A stretch of DNA of 6,463 bases from Chloroflexi bacterium CG23_combo_of_CG06-09_8_20_14_all_45_10 (GTDB lineage Bacteria > Chloroflexota > Dehalococcoidia > GIF9 > AB-539-J10), in assembly GCA_002772325.1 (NCBI GenBank), contig PCSL01000012.1, forward strand, positions 1,671 through 8,133, given 5' to 3'. Made by a program: the position numbers and the translations under genes. Below are positions 4,952 through 6,463 of the stretch, in pieces. The notes beneath the pieces are model-generated. The model saw nothing but the letters and a program-made list of their open reading frames with translations, was not told the DNA's origin and did no database searches. Each line of letters opens with the position of its first letter. The first letter of the stretch is position 1.

Positions 4952-6463
4952 ATGTTCCGCAAAGTAGGTAGTAAGGTAAATTTTCCTCAAATAGAGCAGG
5001 ATATTCTTCGTTTTTGGAAGGAGCATGGCATTTCTAACAAAAGTATCGAGGCAAGAAGGGGGAACCAGCATTATGTTTTCTATGAAGGTCCACCTACAGC
5101 CAATGGCAGTCCTGGGATTCACCATGTGCTATCCCGGTTATTTAAGGACATCATTTGTCGCTACAAGACAATGAAAGGTTATCATGTGCCACGTAAGGCA
5201 GGGTGGGATACCCATGGATTACCAGTAGAACTGGAGGTAGAGAGTTCTCTTGGTTTCAGCAACAAGGCTCAAATTGAGCAATATGGGGTGGCGCAGTTCA
5301 ACCAGAAGTGTCGGGAAAGTGTCTTTAACTACATTAAGGAGTGGGAAGTCATGACTGAGCGCATTGGTTATTGGCTGGATATGAAACATCCCTATATAAC
5401 TTTGGACAATGGCTATATTAAGTCTTGCTGGTGGATAGTGAAAAAACTATGGGACAAAGGCTTGATTTATCAGGGCTATAAGGTAACGCCGCATTGTCCT
5501 AGATGTGGTACCTCACTTAGCTCTCATGAGGTGGCTCTGGGCTACCGAGATGATGCTGAAGACCCATCGGTTTACATAAAGTTTAGGATTATTCCGGATA
5601 CTCTTATAGCTTGGAGAAGACTTCTCAATATTGATATAGACAAGCCTGCTTATTTCTTGGCATGGACGACTACTCCATGGACACTACCGGGCAATACTGC
5701 ACTGGCGGTAGCCCCTCAGGCTGAATATGCAGTGGCAGAAGTAGATGGCGAATATCTTATCCTAGCTTCGACCTTGCTTGAGCAGGTAGGGCTAGGTCCT
5801 TGCAGAGTGGTTGGGAGTGTTAAGGGAAGGGACTTGCTTGGGGCGCGGTATGAGCCGCTATTTAATCCACATAAGTATAGCGTGGGACGAGAGCATTTCC
5901 CGCTAATTATTGAGGCAGGCATTCGCAAGACGTGGTCTGAACCCCGAGGTGGTCTGACTTATCCAGTAATTGATACTGATTTTGTCTCCCTGGAGGAAGG
6001 CACAGGCATTGTCCATATTGCTCCCGCTTTTGGAGAGGTTGACTTCGATGCGGGAGTGGATAGGGGGCTTGATTTCGTTCAATCGGTGGACTTAGAAGGA
6101 AAGGTAACCGGCACCTATCCTTTTTCGGACAAATTCGTCAAGGATGCTGATCCTCTTATTCTCGACGATCTTAAATCACGTGGCTTGCTCTACCGCAGTG
6201 AGAGAATTATTCACACCTATCCCTTTTGCTGGAGGTGTGAGACACCACTTCTCTACTATGCTAAAAAGGCGTGGTATATCAGAACAACAGCAGTGAAGGA
6301 TAGACTTATTTCTGGCAATGCAGAGATAAACTGGTATCCCAGCCATATTAAGTATGGTCGTTTTGGTGATTGGCTGGAGAACAATGTTGATTGGGCCTTC
6401 TCCAGAGAGAGGTATTGGGGGACTCCACTTAATATTTGGTGTTGTTCTTCCTGTGGCAACTAT
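4952..6463 (+). CDS. ileS: Isoleucyl-tRNA synthetase, type 2 (3' end outside window)
   Basis: IleRS charges tRNA-Ile with isoleucine in the cytoplasm. The first 504 residues are present with no stop or frameshift; full-length enzymes have about 1000-1070. The N-terminus (VNFPQIEQDILRFWKEHGI) and FYEGPPTANGSPGIHHV are typical of the eukaryote-like type-2 enzymes. The class I signature at residues 55-58 reads Gly-Ile-His-His, not His-x-Gly-His. GWDTHGLPVE (84-93) follows. The CP1 editing domain shows AWTTTPWTLPGN (Trp238) and GTGIVHIAPAFGEVDFD, keeping the conserved Asp364 that discriminates against valine misacylation. Cysteine pairs at 182/185, 426/429 and 498/501 are candidate metal ligands. 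ERYWGTPLNIW precedes the cut; the KMSKS motif lies beyond the window. The 3-nt gap to jag leaves no room for a T-box leader. The ribosome binding site is poor, suggesting coupling. Confidence 0.95.
   Translation, partial: MFRKVGSKVNFPQIEQDILRFWKEHGISNKSIEARRGNQHYVFYEGPPTANGSPGIHHVLSRLFKDIICRYKTMKGYHVPRKAGWDTHGLPVELEVESSLGFSNKAQIEQYGVAQFNQKCRESVFNYIKEWEVMTERIGYWLDMKHPYITLDNGYIKSCWWIVKKLWDKGLIYQGYKVTPHCPRCGTSLSSHEVALGYRDDAEDPSVYIKFRIIPDTLIAWRRLLNIDIDKPAYFLAWTTTPWTLPGNTALAVAPQAEYAVAEVDGEYLILASTLLEQVGLGPCRVVGSVKGRDLLGARYEPLFNPHKYSVGREHFPLIIEAGIRKTWSEPRGGLTYPVIDTDFVSLEEGTGIVHIAPAFGEVDFDAGVDRGLDFVQSVDLEGKVTGTYPFSDKFVKDADPLILDDLKSRGLLYRSERIIHTYPFCWRCETPLLYYAKKAWYIRTTAVKDRLISGNAEINWYPSHIKYGRFGDWLENNVDWAFSRERYWGTPLNIWCCSSCGNY

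Overview
This window is bacterial housekeeping DNA, read entirely on the + strand and tightly packed. The gene order is: the end of a metallophosphoesterase gene, rpsF (S6), ssb, rpsR (S18), rpmH (L34), rnpA (RNase P protein), yidD, a PQQ-type beta-propeller lipoprotein, yidC/oxa1, jag/khpB, and the first 504 codons of ileS. No phage, transposon, CRISPR or RNA-gene signature was found, and no gene-less stretch exceeds 90 bases.

The organism cannot be named with certainty. The cues are a short YidC without the large periplasmic domain of Gram-negatives, a KH/R3H Jag protein, a type-2 (eukaryote-like) IleRS, a cysteine-bearing (C+) S18, and moderate GC. Together they suggest a monoderm or atypical bacterium. 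My best guess is a member of the Chloroflexota, perhaps Dehalococcoidia, but this rests on recalled resemblance and was not searched.

Layout. Positions 2-538 hold the C-terminal part of a phosphoesterase. A good extended -10 promoter (541-549) sits just after its stop and probably drives everything downstream. Positions 565-1539 are the classic S6-SSB-S18 operon. Positions 1561-2255 are the rpmH-rnpA-yidD block, which in many bacteria lies beside dnaA/oriC but here follows rpsR by 21 nt. Positions 2277-3446 are an exported beta-propeller gene inserted between yidD and yidC, which are usually neighbours. Positions 3458-4231 are yidC. Positions 4232-4321 are a 90-nt AT-rich spacer with a long inverted repeat. 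Positions 4322-4948 are jag, followed after 3 nt by ileS, which runs off the end.

Functional logic. The genes cover ribosome assembly (S6, S18, L34), tRNA 5' maturation (RnpA), membrane protein insertion (YidD, YidC and possibly the propeller lipoprotein), RNA binding (Jag) and tRNA charging (IleRS). The points most worth a second look are the IleRS class I signature, which reads GIHH instead of HxGH (reported to be linked to mupirocin hyper-resistance in type-2 IleRS), the lipoprotein between yidD and yidC, and an SSB whose partner-binding tip DLPF is followed by eight extra residues.
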